Positions 25,938 through 35,995 of a stretch of DNA of 64,000 nucleotides are shown here, piece by piece. The translations under genes were made by a program, and so were the position numbers. The notes below the pieces were generated by a model. It saw nothing but the letters and a program-made list of their open reading frames with translations, did not search any database and had not been told where the DNA came from. Source of the DNA: RGIG9079 sp964567845 (lineage in GTDB: Bacteria > Bacteroidota > Bacteroidia > Bacteroidales > Marinifilaceae); NCBI GenBank assembly GCA_964567845.1, contig CAZMOG010000001.1:58895-122894 (forward strand). The letters run 5' to 3'. Position 1 is the stretch's first letter; each line of letters starts with the position of its first letter.

Positions 25938-28628
25938 ATGGAGAGTAAAAATCTATTCCTGGTCGATGCCTTTGCCATGATTTATAGAGCCTATTATGCC
26001 TTTATAAATAATCCAAGAATCACAACCACCGGAATAAACACATCGGCAACATTTGGATTTTGCACCTTTATAACAGAATTATTAGAGGAGCAGAAACCTA
26101 CACATATTGCTGTTGTCTTTGATCCGGAGGGGCCTACTTTCCGCCACGAGATGTATTCCCCTTATAAGGCACAACGCCCCCCCATGCCCGAAGACATCCG
26201 CAGTGCTATTCCCTACATTAAACAAATCATACAGAACTTGGGCATTAAGCATATCTCTGTTCCAGGTTACGAAGCCGATGATGTAATCGGTACTCTTGCA
26301 AAAAGGGCCGAGAACGAGGGATTCCATGTATATATGATTACCCCGGATAAAGATTATGCACAGCTTGTCACTCCCAATATTACAATGTATAAACCGAGTC
26401 GGTCAGGTAATTTATCAGAGACTTGGGATATTCCCGAGGTCCTTGATAAATTCGGTATCGAGCGTATTGATCAGGTCATAGATATTCTTGGATTGATGGG
26501 CGATACCGCAGACAACGTTCCGGGATGCTCGGGTGTAGGCCCCAAAACAGCAGCCTCGCTTGTATATAAATATGGAGATATTGAGGGAATATATGAACAT
26601 ATCGATGAACTGAAAGGAAAGCAGAAAGAACGCCTTTTGGAGTGTCGCGATACTGTAATGCTATCAAAAAAGTTGGTTACAATCTGTACCCAGGTTCCAA
26701 CAGATATTGCAATTGAAAATCTTAGAAGAGAGAGTGTCGAGGTAAACGAATTGAAAGAGGTTCTGCAGAAACTTGAAATTTTTTCATTGGTAAACAGATT
26801 GGTTAACTCGGGCAAACGACTTGAAGATGCCGATGATCTGCAACACGAAGAGGATTTGCATCTAACAATTAATAACTGTTCAAATATTGCAGAGGTAATT
26901 GAAAGAGTTTCCACTCAGAATAGCTTTGCACTGACATTCATCGAACCTGATAATTTTAATCTTTATAGTGATTGGCCCAAGGGTGTCATAATTTCAGCAC
27001 AAGACAACAGTGTAGAGGTTATCAAATTGTGTTGCTCCCCTCAACAAGAGTTACTTGCTTTAAAACCTCTGTTCGAGAACAGCGAAAAGTGCTGGATTAC
27101 CGACAAAACAAAACACAATTTGATAATTCTAAAGCGTTTGGGCATCGACATAAAGTGTAAGATTTTCGATATAACCATTGCTCACTATATTCTGCAACCG
27201 GAACTAAGCCACTCGTTACAAAGAATGGCATTAGAACTTTTGCATTACCAATTTACCGAGAAGCAAACCACAATCCAGCCTACACAACTATCACTTTTTG
27301 ATGAAGTTATTGAGGAGGATTTCTCGCGTCCGGCAACTGAGTGTAACCTTATATTCCGCCTAAAGCCTATTCTGCAACGCAAGCTCGAAGAGAGCAACTT
27401 TACAAACCTGTTCTACAATGTAGAGATGCCGCTCTGTTTTGTACTTGCAGATATGGAGTTCGAGGGTGTTGCCGTTGATATTAATGCACTGCATACACTT
27501 GCCACGGAATTTAAAGAGAAGTGCAACTCCCTTGAAAAACAGATATATGCCGAGGCCGGCCACGAATTCAATATCAACTCTCCCAAACAGTTGGGCGATG
27601 TTCTTTTTGGCGAATTACAACTTGATCCACAACAGAAAAAGACCAAAACCGGACAATTTGTTACCTCGGAACAGGTCCTTTCAAAGTTGGAGGAGGCAAA
27701 CTCTATTGTAAAACATATATTAGAGTATCGCGGAATTAAGAAGTTGTTATCAACCTATGCCGACGCTCTTCCTGAATACATAAACAAAGCCGATGGCAAG
27801 ATTCATACAAACTTTAATCAGACCGAAACGGCTACAGGGCGTTTAAGCAGTTTGAATCCTAACCTGCAGAACATACCGATAAGAACCGAGGAGGGCCGAA
27901 AAATAAGAAAAGCCTTTATTCCCGGCAATTCGGATTACAGCTTCTTTTCGGCCGATTATTCGCAGGTAGAGTTAAGACTTATGGCCTCGCTCAGTAAGGA
28001 TCCTGAAATGATTGCAGCATTCAAAAATGGCGAAGATATACATTCGGCCACTGCATCTAAAATATATAAAACCCCTATTGATCAGGTAACATCGGAGATG
28101 CGCCGGCGTGCAAAGACCGCCAATTTCGGAATTATTTATGGAATTTCGGCATGGGGATTGGCAGAGCGTCTTAATATTAGTCGCAAAGAGGGTAAGGAGC
28201 TGATTGACGGATATTTTGAAATGTATCCCGAGGTAAAAAAATATATGGAAAACTCAATCGACCATGCAAGAAAGAAACGCTACGTAGAGACTATTCTTGG
28301 CCGTCGTCGATACCTGAACGATATTAACTCGCACAATGCAGTTGTACGCGGTGTGGCAGAGAGGAATGCCGTAAACGCTCCAATTCAAGGTTCCGCAGCC
28401 GACATAATCAAAATGGCCATGATCTGTATATGGCGTGAACTTAACGAGCGAGGATTGAAATCAAAAATGATTATTCAGGTTCATGACGAGTTGAACTTCA
28501 AGTGTCATAATAGCGAAAAGGAGCTTCTTAAAGAGATTGTAGTTAGTTGCATGGAGAAGATTGTCAATTTAAGTGTTCCCCTCACTGTAAGTTGTGGATT
28601 CGGCAAGAATTGGTATGAAGCACATTAA
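25938..28628 (+). CDS. polA: DNA polymerase I
   Basis: 896 residues. 5'-nuclease domain (residues 1-about 290): LFLVDAFAMIYRAYYAF, VFDPEGPTFRHEMYSPYKAQR, GYEADDVIGTLA, ITPDKDYAQLV, MGDTADNVPGCSGVGPKTAASL. Polymerase domain from about 510: TATGRLSSLNPNLQNIPIR, FSADYSQVELRLMASLS, RRRAKTANFGIIYGIS, and IIQVHDELNFKC. The middle domain lacks the DxE of exonuclease motif I (LTFIEPDNFN in its place), so the 3'-5' proofreading activity is probably lost. It opens a plus-strand run with DUF4271. Confidence 0.96.
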   Translation: MESKNLFLVDAFAMIYRAYYAFINNPRITTTGINTSATFGFCTFITELLEEQKPTHIAVVFDPEGPTFRHEMYSPYKAQRPPMPEDIRSAIPYIKQIIQNLGIKHISVPGYEADDVIGTLAKRAENEGFHVYMITPDKDYAQLVTPNITMYKPSRSGNLSETWDIPEVLDKFGIERIDQVIDILGLMGDTADNVPGCSGVGPKTAASLVYKYGDIEGIYEHIDELKGKQKERLLECRDTVMLSKKLVTICTQVPTDIAIENLRRESVEVNELKEVLQKLEIFSLVNRLVNSGKRLEDADDLQHEEDLHLTINNCSNIAEVIERVSTQNSFALTFIEPDNFNLYSDWPKGVIISAQDNSVEVIKLCCSPQQELLALKPLFENSEKCWITDKTKHNLIILKRLGIDIKCKIFDITIAHYILQPELSHSLQRMALELLHYQFTEKQTTIQPTQLSLFDEVIEEDFSRPATECNLIFRLKPILQRKLEESNFTNLFYNVEMPLCFVLADMEFEGVAVDINALHTLATEFKEKCNSLEKQIYAEAGHEFNINSPKQLGDVLFGELQLDPQQKKTKTGQFVTSEQVLSKLEEANSIVKHILEYRGIKKLLSTYADALPEYINKADGKIHTNFNQTETATGRLSSLNPNLQNIPIRTEEGRKIRKAFIPGNSDYSFFSADYSQVELRLMASLSKDPEMIAAFKNGEDIHSATASKIYKTPIDQVTSEMRRRAKTANFGIIYGISAWGLAERLNISRKEGKELIDGYFEMYPEVKKYMENSIDHARKKRYVETILGRRRYLNDINSHNAVVRGVAERNAVNAPIQGSAADIIKMAMICIWRELNERGLKSKMIIQVHDELNFKCHNSEKELLKEIVVSCMEKIVNLSVPLTVSCGFGKNWYEAH

Positions 28629-28631
28629 AAT

Positions 28632-29336
28632 ATGCAGGATAGTTTAAACATAATCACAGATACCCTTACGCTACTGAACAGTGAATATGTAACAATACCA
28701 TTTTCACAAACAGTATCGCGCATGGAAAATCTATATGGTTTAATAACCGTTGCAATATTTATGTCGGTTATCGCATTCCTGCGTCTGACCGATACCGCCC
28801 TATTCCGATCAATTATTACCGGAATATTTAAATACAGAAACGCAGAAAACCTTCTTGGTACGGGATTTGCCACATTGGGCCAGCGATTGCTTCTATTGAC
28901 ACTATCGTTTGGAATGATTGCTATTTTTCTGACTCAAATAACAAGCAATGCTTTTTTCAATGTTGATACAATCGTAATCTTTTTACTATTATTCGTGGCC
29001 CACTTTGCCACAATCGGAATATACCAATACCTTGGATGGACATTCAACAATCTGCACATAGCAAAGGTAAGCTCAATGAGTTTATGGCTCTCAAACATTT
29101 CACTCGGATTTATCACATCTCCACTTATTCTATCGCTTTTTTTTGTGCGTCCGGAGTGGCATTCAACACTAATTAAATTCATTATATGTGTTGCTCTATT
29201 TTTGCTTATTGTAAGAATTTTCAGGTGGATACGAATATTATTTGATAATAGAGTTTTTATTTTGTTTATGATTTTGTACCTTTGCGCTCTTGAAATTGCG
29301 CCTATTTTATTGTTAATAAAAGTGGTGCTAAAGTAA
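28632..29336 (+). CDS. DUF4271 membrane protein
   Basis: 234 residues with about six membrane helices (LITVAIFMSVIAFLRL, LLLLTLSFGMIAIFLTQI, VIFLLLFVAHFATIGIYQYL, FIICVALFLLIVRIFRWI). The length, topology and position directly upstream of a uroporphyrinogen-III synthase gene match the Bacteroidetes DUF4271 family, for which no function is established. It starts 3 bases after the polA stop. Confidence 0.7.
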   Translation: MQDSLNIITDTLTLLNSEYVTIPFSQTVSRMENLYGLITVAIFMSVIAFLRLTDTALFRSIITGIFKYRNAENLLGTGFATLGQRLLLLTLSFGMIAIFLTQITSNAFFNVDTIVIFLLLFVAHFATIGIYQYLGWTFNNLHIAKVSSMSLWLSNISLGFITSPLILSLFFVRPEWHSTLIKFIICVALFLLIVRIFRWIRILFDNRVFILFMILYLCALEIAPILLLIKVVLK

Positions 29337-29368
29337 GGAATTGTCAAACACACAAAACAGCAAAAGCC

Positions 29369-30130
29369 TTGAAAATCAAGAAAATACTTGTGTCGCAACC
29401 GAAACCTACAAGCGACAAGAATCCATACTCTGATCTTGCAGAGCAGTACGGTCTTTCGTTGAATTTTCAATCTTTTATTAAGGTTGAGGGAGTTTCAATA
29501 AAAGAGTTTCGTCAATATCATATTAATATTTTAGATTATTCTGCAATTATTTTAACAAGTAAAGTGGCAATCGACACTCTTTTCAATTTCTGTAAAGAGC
29601 TAAGAATAACACTTCCCGATACAATGAAATACTTTTGTGTAACCGAGGCAATCGCCCTTTACCTACAGAAGTACATCATTTACCGTAAACGTAAAATATT
29701 CCATGGCGAGAAGGCATTCGAGGATTTGACAAAGGTTATCACCAAACACAAAAACGAGAAGTTCCTATTGCCAATGTCCGATGTTCATAAAGAGACTATT
29801 CCGGAGTTCTTGGATAAGTTGAATATCAAATACACAAAGGCTGTATTCTATAGAACCGTATCGGCAAATCTGAAAGATACCGTAAATCCAAAAGATTACG
29901 ACATTTTGGCATTCTATACTCCGGCCGGTATTAAGTCATTATTCCAGAACTTTGAGAATTTTGAACAGGGCGATACTGCTATAGCTGCATTTGGTCAAGC
30001 AACATGGAAGGCTGTAGAAGATGCGGGATTACGCTTGGATATCAAGGCTCCAACCGTACAGTTCCCATCAATGACAATGGCTCTTGAGGATTATATTAAA
30101 CGCTACAATAAAGAGCATAAATCAAAATGA
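29369..30130 (+). CDS. hemD: Uroporphyrinogen-III synthase
   Basis: 253 residues. VSQPKPTSDKNPYSDLAEQYGL at the start, SAIILTSKVAIDTLFNFC and ILAFYTPAGIKSLFQNF, then AAFGQATWKAVEDAGL fit the HemD two-domain fold in its Bacteroidetes form. HemD closes hydroxymethylbilane to uroporphyrinogen III. The TTG at 29369 is the start because MKIKKILVSQPKP is the conserved family N-terminus and no ATG fits. It overlaps rnpA by 4 bases. Confidence 0.85.
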   Translation: MKIKKILVSQPKPTSDKNPYSDLAEQYGLSLNFQSFIKVEGVSIKEFRQYHINILDYSAIILTSKVAIDTLFNFCKELRITLPDTMKYFCVTEAIALYLQKYIIYRKRKIFHGEKAFEDLTKVITKHKNEKFLLPMSDVHKETIPEFLDKLNIKYTKAVFYRTVSANLKDTVNPKDYDILAFYTPAGIKSLFQNFENFEQGDTAIAAFGQATWKAVEDAGLRLDIKAPTVQFPSMTMALEDYIKRYNKEHKSK

Positions 30131-30504
30131 TTCGTCAAACGCTTTGCAAAGCGGAACGACTATACCACAGAAAACTGTTCGAGGAGCTTTTAAGTTCCAA
30201 GAACAGTTTTGTTAAATATCCGCTACGAGTGGTATACAAAGAGAGCTCGACTCCCGGCGAGTTCCCGATAAGAATTGCCATAAGTGTAGGTAAAAAACGA
30301 TTCAAACGCGCAAACAAACGCAACAGAATCAAGAGACTTATTCGTGAATCCTACCGTTTGTGCAAGCCGGCATTACTACCCAAAATAGAAGGCAAACATA
30401 TTGATATTCTCTTCATATACATAGATAATAAACTTCCTGACTTTCATACCGTAAATAAGAGTGTACAGATTCTTATGAATAAAATTGCCGATAACCAGGT
30501 ATGA
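30127..30504 (+). CDS. rnpA: Ribonuclease P protein component
   Basis: 125 residues, basic. The signature [30 protein letters not shown] holds the RNR-type motif. It binds the RNase P RNA that matures tRNA 5' ends. It overlaps hemD by 4 and yidD by 4 bases. The rnpA-yidD pair is origin-proximal in many bacteria; here it is 12.5 kb from the putative origin. Confidence 0.94.
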   Translation: MIRQTLCKAERLYHRKLFEELLSSKNSFVKYPLRVVYKESSTPGEFPIRIAISVGKKRFKRANKRNRIKRLIRESYRLCKPALLPKIEGKHIDILFIYIDNKLPDFHTVNKSVQILMNKIADNQV

Positions 30505-30731
30505 AAAATATTAAACATATAGCTGTAGAGATTCTGATATTGCCTATTAAATTCTATAAGTATGCAATATCTCCGCTACTTCCACCGACATGCCGATACA
30601 CCCCCACATGCTCTCAATATGCAATAGAAGCACTAAGAAAACACGGAGTATTCAAAGGTTTGTATCTTACAATTAAACGCATATTGCGTTGCCATCCTTG
30701 GGGTGGCAGCGGATACGATCCCGTTCCATAA
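30501..30731 (+). CDS. yidD: Membrane protein insertion efficiency factor YidD
   Basis: 76 residues. [31 protein letters not shown] and [17 protein letters not shown] contain the CRYxPTCSxY and CHPxGxGGxDPVP motifs of the family. It assists YidC-dependent membrane protein insertion. It overlaps rnpA by 4 bases, the usual arrangement. Confidence 0.95.
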   Translation: MKNIKHIAVEILILPIKFYKYAISPLLPPTCRYTPTCSQYAIEALRKHGVFKGLYLTIKRILRCHPWGGSGYDPVP

Positions 30732-30819
30732 ATAATTATTAACCAATTTTATTCTATTTTACTTCTCTAATTGAGAAATATAGACTATTTTCGCATTGTT
30801 GGAAATTACGTATAAACAT

Positions 30820-32469
30820 ATGAGAAAATTGAATAAAACCATTGCTTTAGTTGCAATATTCCTTATTTCTGTAACAACATTCACAAATGCACAAAATAAG
30901 GCCAACGATCAGAATTTCAGAGTTACCAAAGCTCTAAATACCCAAATTTCGCTACTACGCGAAGTTAGTCGTTTGTACGTTGACACCATCAATCCCGATG
31001 AGCTTGTAAAAACCGGAATTGATGCAATGTTGGCAAGTTTGGATCCATACACAGTTTTTTATCCGGAAACAAATATGGACGAGGTCAAACTTATGACCAA
31101 AGGAGAGTATGGCGGAATTGGTGCTGTTATTGGAATGAATAAGGCACGCCAGGTAATTATCCGTGAACCATATCGAGGAACCGCGTCATATAAGGCAAAA
31201 CTTCTTCCCGGCGACATTATTCTTTCAATCAATGGCCAGGATATGACCGGTAAAACAACTGTCGATGCAACAAATATTCTACGCGGACCGGCCGGCGAAG
31301 AGCTAAAATTGACAATCAAACGAGGTGAAGATAAGCCTTTCGAGGTAAAGATGATTCGCGAAAAGATTCAATTGCCAAACATTCCATATTACGGAATCAT
31401 TAGAGATACTGTCGGCTATATCTATCTAAGTAGCTTTACAGAAACCTCGGCTAAAGATGTAAGAAATGCTCTGCTTGACCTAAAGAACAAAGGAGCCAAA
31501 ACAATGATTCTTGACCTTAGAAATAATGGAGGAGGCCTTATGGATCAAGCTGTCGAGATTGTCAGTATGTTTGTTCCAAAGGGATCTCCCGTGGTTAGCG
31601 TAAAGGGAAGAATTTCACAAATAAATCGCGAACTTAAAACAACACAAAACCCTATTCTGCCGGATATGCCACTGGCTATATTGATAAATAGCGGAACTGC
31701 ATCTGCTTCGGAAATTGTATCGGGAGCACTTCAGGATATGGATAGAGCGATATTGGTAGGAACAAGATCTCTTGGAAAGGGTTTGGTGCAAAATGTGCGT
31801 CAACTACCCTACAACACCCAGCTTAAAATTACCACTGCGAAATACTATATTCCAAGCGGACGATGTGTTCAAGCTATCGATTATTCACATAAAGACGCAA
31901 ACGGTAATCCACAACCACTACCGGACTCACTTAGAAAAGAGTTTAAAACTGCCGCAGGACGCGCAGTATTCGATGGAGCCGGAATTGAACCTGATATTAA
32001 AATTCAGGACTCTGCATATAAATTATTGACACAAGAGTTAGTTATAAACGACTACATATTCGACTTTGTAAATAATTATGCCCTTACAAATCCCGCACCT
32101 TTGAATGTAAATGATTTTACTATTCCTGAAGGCATATACGATCAATTTACCGATTATGTCCTTAAACAAGATTTCAAATACATTACCAAAGGGTCTAACA
32201 TCGTTGATGGCATGACCAAAGCCCTTGACGGAGAAGATTACCCGGAGCAGGTCAAAGAGCTGTTAAATCAGCTAAAAGAAGCTGTAAAACCAAATTTAGA
32301 GCAAGACATGAAGCGCTACAAAGACGAAATCATGGAGGCTCTTATAGACCAGCTTGTAACAAGATACTATGACAATGAAGGATATATTGAGCACACAGTA
32401 AAGAACCGAGACAAGTACATTGATATTGCACTAAATCCTGAAAACTGGGAAATCCTAAAGAATATGTAA
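30820..32469 (+). CDS. S41 C-terminal processing peptidase
   Basis: 549 residues. A signal peptide (KTIALVAIFLISVTTFTNA) precedes the PDZ domain (GEYGGIGAVIGMNKARQVIIREPYRGTAS, in pieces; LLPGDIILSINGQDMTG) and the tail-specific protease domain (TMILDLRNNGGGLMDQAVEI; LINSGTASASEIVSGALQDMDRAILVG with the catalytic Ser in GTASASE; SLGKGLVQ with the catalytic Lys). It processes or degrades exported proteins in the periplasm. The ATG at 30820 is chosen to place the signal peptide first; TTG at 30796 is less likely. Confidence 0.92.
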   Translation: MRKLNKTIALVAIFLISVTTFTNAQNKANDQNFRVTKALNTQISLLREVSRLYVDTINPDELVKTGIDAMLASLDPYTVFYPETNMDEVKLMTKGEYGGIGAVIGMNKARQVIIREPYRGTASYKAKLLPGDIILSINGQDMTGKTTVDATNILRGPAGEELKLTIKRGEDKPFEVKMIREKIQLPNIPYYGIIRDTVGYIYLSSFTETSAKDVRNALLDLKNKGAKTMILDLRNNGGGLMDQAVEIVSMFVPKGSPVVSVKGRISQINRELKTTQNPILPDMPLAILINSGTASASEIVSGALQDMDRAILVGTRSLGKGLVQNVRQLPYNTQLKITTAKYYIPSGRCVQAIDYSHKDANGNPQPLPDSLRKEFKTAAGRAVFDGAGIEPDIKIQDSAYKLLTQELVINDYIFDFVNNYALTNPAPLNVNDFTIPEGIYDQFTDYVLKQDFKYITKGSNIVDGMTKALDGEDYPEQVKELLNQLKEAVKPNLEQDMKRYKDEIMEALIDQLVTRYYDNEGYIEHTVKNRDKYIDIALNPENWEILKNM

Positions 32470-32470
32470 T

Positions 32471-34279
32471 CTACTCGTCAGGGTGAAAATAGTTATACAC
32501 GATAGCAGCTCGTTTAGCACCTAAACAGGCTGCTATCTGTTTTATATCTGCCAACTTTATGCGTTCAACACTGCCAAATGTCTGAAGCAAAGCGCGCTCA
32601 GCAGCATCTCCAATTCCCTTTATATGCCTTAACTCGCTATCTATCTGAGATTTACTCCTTAAAGATCTATGAAAAGTAATTCCGAATCTGTGTGCCTCAT
32701 CGCGAATATGCATCAAAACTCTTAATGTTTCAGATTTCTTGGAAAGAACCCAAGGCTCACTGTCTCCTGGAAAATATATCTCCTCTAAACGCTCAGCCAA
32801 ACCCAATATTGCAATTTTGCCCCTTAAATTTAATTCAGCAAGAGCATCCAAAGCGGCTCCTAATTGCCCCTTACCTCCATCAATAACTATCAAATCCGGA
32901 AGAGGCAATCCCTCCTCTAAAACACGAGAATATCTTCGATATACAATCTCGCGCATTGAGGCATAATCATTAGCTCCAACAACACTCTTTACATGAAATT
33001 TTCTATAATCGCGTTTCGATGGTTTACCATTGACAAATACAACACAAGCAGCAACAGGATTTGTACCTTGAATATTCGAGTTATCAAAACACTCTATTCT
33101 TCGAGGTTCAACATTCAACTTAAGTTCACTCTTCATCTGAAACATAAGCTGATTTACAGTATCATTAGAATCACGTCGAACACTCCTTTGTCTATCTCTA
33201 TCAGCTTTAAATTGCTTAGCATTTCGCTCCGACAACTCCAATAAATGGTGTTTTTCTCCGATTTGTGGAATAGTATAAACAACTTTATCTATTTGAATAT
33301 CAGGTAAAAACGGTACAATTATCTCGCGAGCGGAACTCTGAACCAAAGAGCGAATCTCATAAATAACATATGATAATAAAGACTCTTTATCCTCGTCTAA
33401 TTTCTGCTCAACTTCCACTGTATGTACCTTATTTACAGCACCATGCTCTACTCCTAAATAGTTTACGTATATATATTTTTCCCCCTCTATAAAACTAAAT
33501 ACATCGATACTTGCCTGAGTTGTCCTAACAATTGTTGACTTGGATCTATACTCTTTTAGTAGGTTAATTGCAATCATTGTTTCGTTAGCCTTTTCAAACT
33601 GAAAAATTGATGCATAGTGCAATTCTTGATTTGATAGATATGAAATTACCTCAGAGAAATTTCCTTTAAGAATATTTCTAATCTGAGCAATGTAACCATC
33701 ATATTCACTCTGTGAAATACCGGAGATACATGGTGCCTGACAGTTATGAATATGATACTCTAAACAGGGTTTAAATTTCAATGATTGAATTGAAGCCTGC
33801 GACAACACCAAATTACAAGTACGCAACTTGTACAAAGAGCGTATCAGTTTCATTAAAACATTAGCAAACCTTACAGATGTATATGGCCCATAATACTCTG
33901 CCTCTGATCTGTTAAAATGTCGAGTAATTTCAACTCGCGGAAAAGATTCTTTTCTTATTGCAATCCAGGGATAAGTTTTGTCATCTTTTAAAAGAATGTT
34001 GTACTTAGGCTTATGTTGCTTTATTAAATTATTCTCTAATAAAAGTGCATCCTGCTCAGAGTTTACAACTGTATAATTTAAATCAGCAACTCGTCTAACA
34101 AGATTCAATGTTTTTGAACTTTGATTGCTTTTACTTAAATATGATGAAACTCTATTACGTAAATTCTTTGCCTTACCAATGTAAATTATATTTCCGTCGG
34201 AATCCAAATAGATATAGACTCCCGGATCGGTAGGAAGATTTCTAACCTTCTCTCTTAAATTTTCATCGTATAAAGCCAT
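32471..34279 (-). CDS. uvrC: Excinuclease ABC subunit C
   Basis: 602 residues. GIY-YIG nuclease (GVYIYLDSDGNIIYIGKAKNLRNRVSSYL, in pieces), UVR domain (FEKANETMIAINLLKEYRS), RNase H-like C-terminal nuclease (IECFDNSNIQGTNPVAACVVFVNG, IVIDGGKGQL) and two helix-hairpin-helix elements at the end (SQIDSELRHIKGIGDAAERALL). It makes both incisions in nucleotide excision repair. The stop is one base from the ctpA stop (convergent). AT-rich like the rest of the 32-43 kb block. Confidence 0.96.
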   Translation of the reverse strand: MALYDENLREKVRNLPTDPGVYIYLDSDGNIIYIGKAKNLRNRVSSYLSKSNQSSKTLNLVRRVADLNYTVVNSEQDALLLENNLIKQHKPKYNILLKDDKTYPWIAIRKESFPRVEITRHFNRSEAEYYGPYTSVRFANVLMKLIRSLYKLRTCNLVLSQASIQSLKFKPCLEYHIHNCQAPCISGISQSEYDGYIAQIRNILKGNFSEVISYLSNQELHYASIFQFEKANETMIAINLLKEYRSKSTIVRTTQASIDVFSFIEGEKYIYVNYLGVEHGAVNKVHTVEVEQKLDEDKESLLSYVIYEIRSLVQSSAREIIVPFLPDIQIDKVVYTIPQIGEKHHLLELSERNAKQFKADRDRQRSVRRDSNDTVNQLMFQMKSELKLNVEPRRIECFDNSNIQGTNPVAACVVFVNGKPSKRDYRKFHVKSVVGANDYASMREIVYRRYSRVLEEGLPLPDLIVIDGGKGQLGAALDALAELNLRGKIAILGLAERLEEIYFPGDSEPWVLSKKSETLRVLMHIRDEAHRFGITFHRSLRSKSQIDSELRHIKGIGDAAERALLQTFGSVERIKLADIKQIAACLGAKRAAIVYNYFHPDE

Positions 34280-34319
34280 AAAATTGCGTATTCTGAGAAT
34301 TTAATATTTACAAAGTTCA

Positions 34320-35969
34320 TTAACTCCGGTCATGAATATTGAAAAATGAAAAAGTCTCAAAATTAAACAAACCCTGCTCTCCCAACTTAATTTTTGGAAT
34401 AACTATCAACGACAAAAAAGAGAGAGTCATAAATGGGTCGAGTAAATTAGAACCAAACTTCTTCACCTTTCGCTTTAATGAAGTGAAAATATTATTTACA
34501 TACAAACCTCCACGGTCAGACATAATACCACCTATGGGTAATGGAAGTATTGCAGTACTTCCATTAGAACTACATGCCAAACCTCCCTTATACTCTATAA
34601 CCTTGTTTATTGCTTTCAGTAAGTCTACATCCGATGTTCCTACAGCCAAAATATTATGCGAATCATGTGCCACTGTAGAAGCAATAGCCCCGCTCTTGAA
34701 ACCGAAACCTTTTACATAAGCTATTTGAGGTTTGGAATTATCGTTATAGCGATTTACATAAACTATTTTCAATAAATCCTGCTCCAAATCAGATTCCAAA
34801 TTATCACATGGTTCAGTAAGATTAAAATTACACTCTTCTGTCACTAACTGATCAAAAACAATTTGAATAGCTTTGTGAGTTCCTTGCGTCATTGGCTTTC
34901 TTAGTTCTGATAGCAATAAATGTCCTCGCTTAAACTTGTTCAGAGTAATATTCACGATACTCTCATCGCTATTATCCAAGTGTGAAACATCCTTGTCAAA
35001 AACACATTTTCCTGCAACGTATGTCTGTATTGTCTCGAACTTTTTTAAATCCTTCACAACTTGAAAATCTGCAGCATCGGCAACTCGCAACAATCCAACC
35101 GAAAGATTATAGTGAAGTATCGGATTAACAGATGCAGCTTTAATAACATTGAAAAGATCATACCCCTCTTTAACTGCCTTGCAAACCATTTTATCTATAT
35201 GGCCAAGTTTAATCAATGTATCAGGATGAGAATCATCAGTACAGAACATAACTGAATTCGGATACAATTCCAACAATTGCTTCAAATCATCGAAATTATT
35301 TACTGCACTTCCATATCTAATTTGAATCTTCATTCCGGCATTAATCTTCTCTATAGCCTCGTCTAAAACCACACATTCATGATCCGTGGTGACGCCTGCA
35401 GCAACATATTTTTTTAGATTCTCTCCACTACACAACGGAGCATGACCATCTATCCTTAAACCATACCTCTTTGCTGCTTGCAATTTCAACTGCATCTCCT
35501 TATCTCCATTTATAACAGCAAACAGATCCATTACCTCTGAAAGGGCAACAAAATTTCCCGACTTTGCCAAAATATCAATATCAGCACTACTTATCGTAGC
35601 TCCGGAACCATCAAAACTTGTAGCAGGAACACAAGATGGTATAGTAAAAAACATTTTACATAGAGCATTTGAACTGTTCTTTACCATTGACAAAACTCCT
35701 GTTACTCCTGTCACATTTGCTATCTCATGAGGATCTGTTACAATAGCAACTGTTCCACGTGGAACAATTAACTTTGAAAATTCCTGCGGCGATAACATTG
35801 AACTCTCAATATGAACATGAGAATCGACAAAACCAGGAATAATATAGTTTTCGTAATGCTTATTTTCAACTCGCTCTATCGAGACAATTATACCATTTTC
35901 AATCTTGATTTTGGCAGGATATATTGACCTGCTATGAACATCTACTAAGTTACCAACTACCTGTTTCAT
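34320..35969 (-). CDS. ade: Adenine deaminase
   Basis: 549 residues, amidohydrolase family. VDSHVHIESSMLSPQEF (HxH metal ligands), VTDPHEIANVTGVTGV, RIDGHAPLCSG, TTDHECV and FCTDDSHPDTLI, with the C-terminal domain (VAHDSHNILAVGTSDVDLLKAINKVI, in pieces). It converts adenine to hypoxanthine. The ATG at 35969 leaves a 26-base gap behind mnmG, which contains a parS site; an ATG at 35996 would read through the parS. A second parS lies inside the coding sequence (35751-35766). Confidence 0.92.
   Translation of the reverse strand: MKQVVGNLVDVHSRSIYPAKIKIENGIIVSIERVENKHYENYIIPGFVDSHVHIESSMLSPQEFSKLIVPRGTVAIVTDPHEIANVTGVTGVLSMVKNSSNALCKMFFTIPSCVPATSFDGSGATISSADIDILAKSGNFVALSEVMDLFAVINGDKEMQLKLQAAKRYGLRIDGHAPLCSGENLKKYVAAGVTTDHECVVLDEAIEKINAGMKIQIRYGSAVNNFDDLKQLLELYPNSVMFCTDDSHPDTLIKLGHIDKMVCKAVKEGYDLFNVIKAASVNPILHYNLSVGLLRVADAADFQVVKDLKKFETIQTYVAGKCVFDKDVSHLDNSDESIVNITLNKFKRGHLLLSELRKPMTQGTHKAIQIVFDQLVTEECNFNLTEPCDNLESDLEQDLLKIVYVNRYNDNSKPQIAYVKGFGFKSGAIASTVAHDSHNILAVGTSDVDLLKAINKVIEYKGGLACSSNGSTAILPLPIGGIMSDRGGLYVNNIFTSLKRKVKKFGSNLLDPFMTLSFLSLIVIPKIKLGEQGLFNFETFSFFNIHDRS
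35751..35766. other. parS centromere site (within ade)
   Basis: TGTTCCACGTGGAACA, a perfect 16-bp palindrome identical to the parS consensus of chromosomal ParB (Spo0J) proteins. Coding constraint alone would not produce the perfect palindrome, and the identical sequence recurs 229 bases away. Confidence 0.88.
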
Positions 35970-35979
35970 ATCGAAAATT

Positions 35980-35995
35980 TGTTCCACGTGGAACA
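35980..35995. other. parS centromere site (mnmG-ade junction)
   Basis: TGTTCCACGTGGAACA, a perfect 16-bp palindrome, the second of two identical copies. It sits between the mnmG stop and the chosen ade start. Confidence 0.9.
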
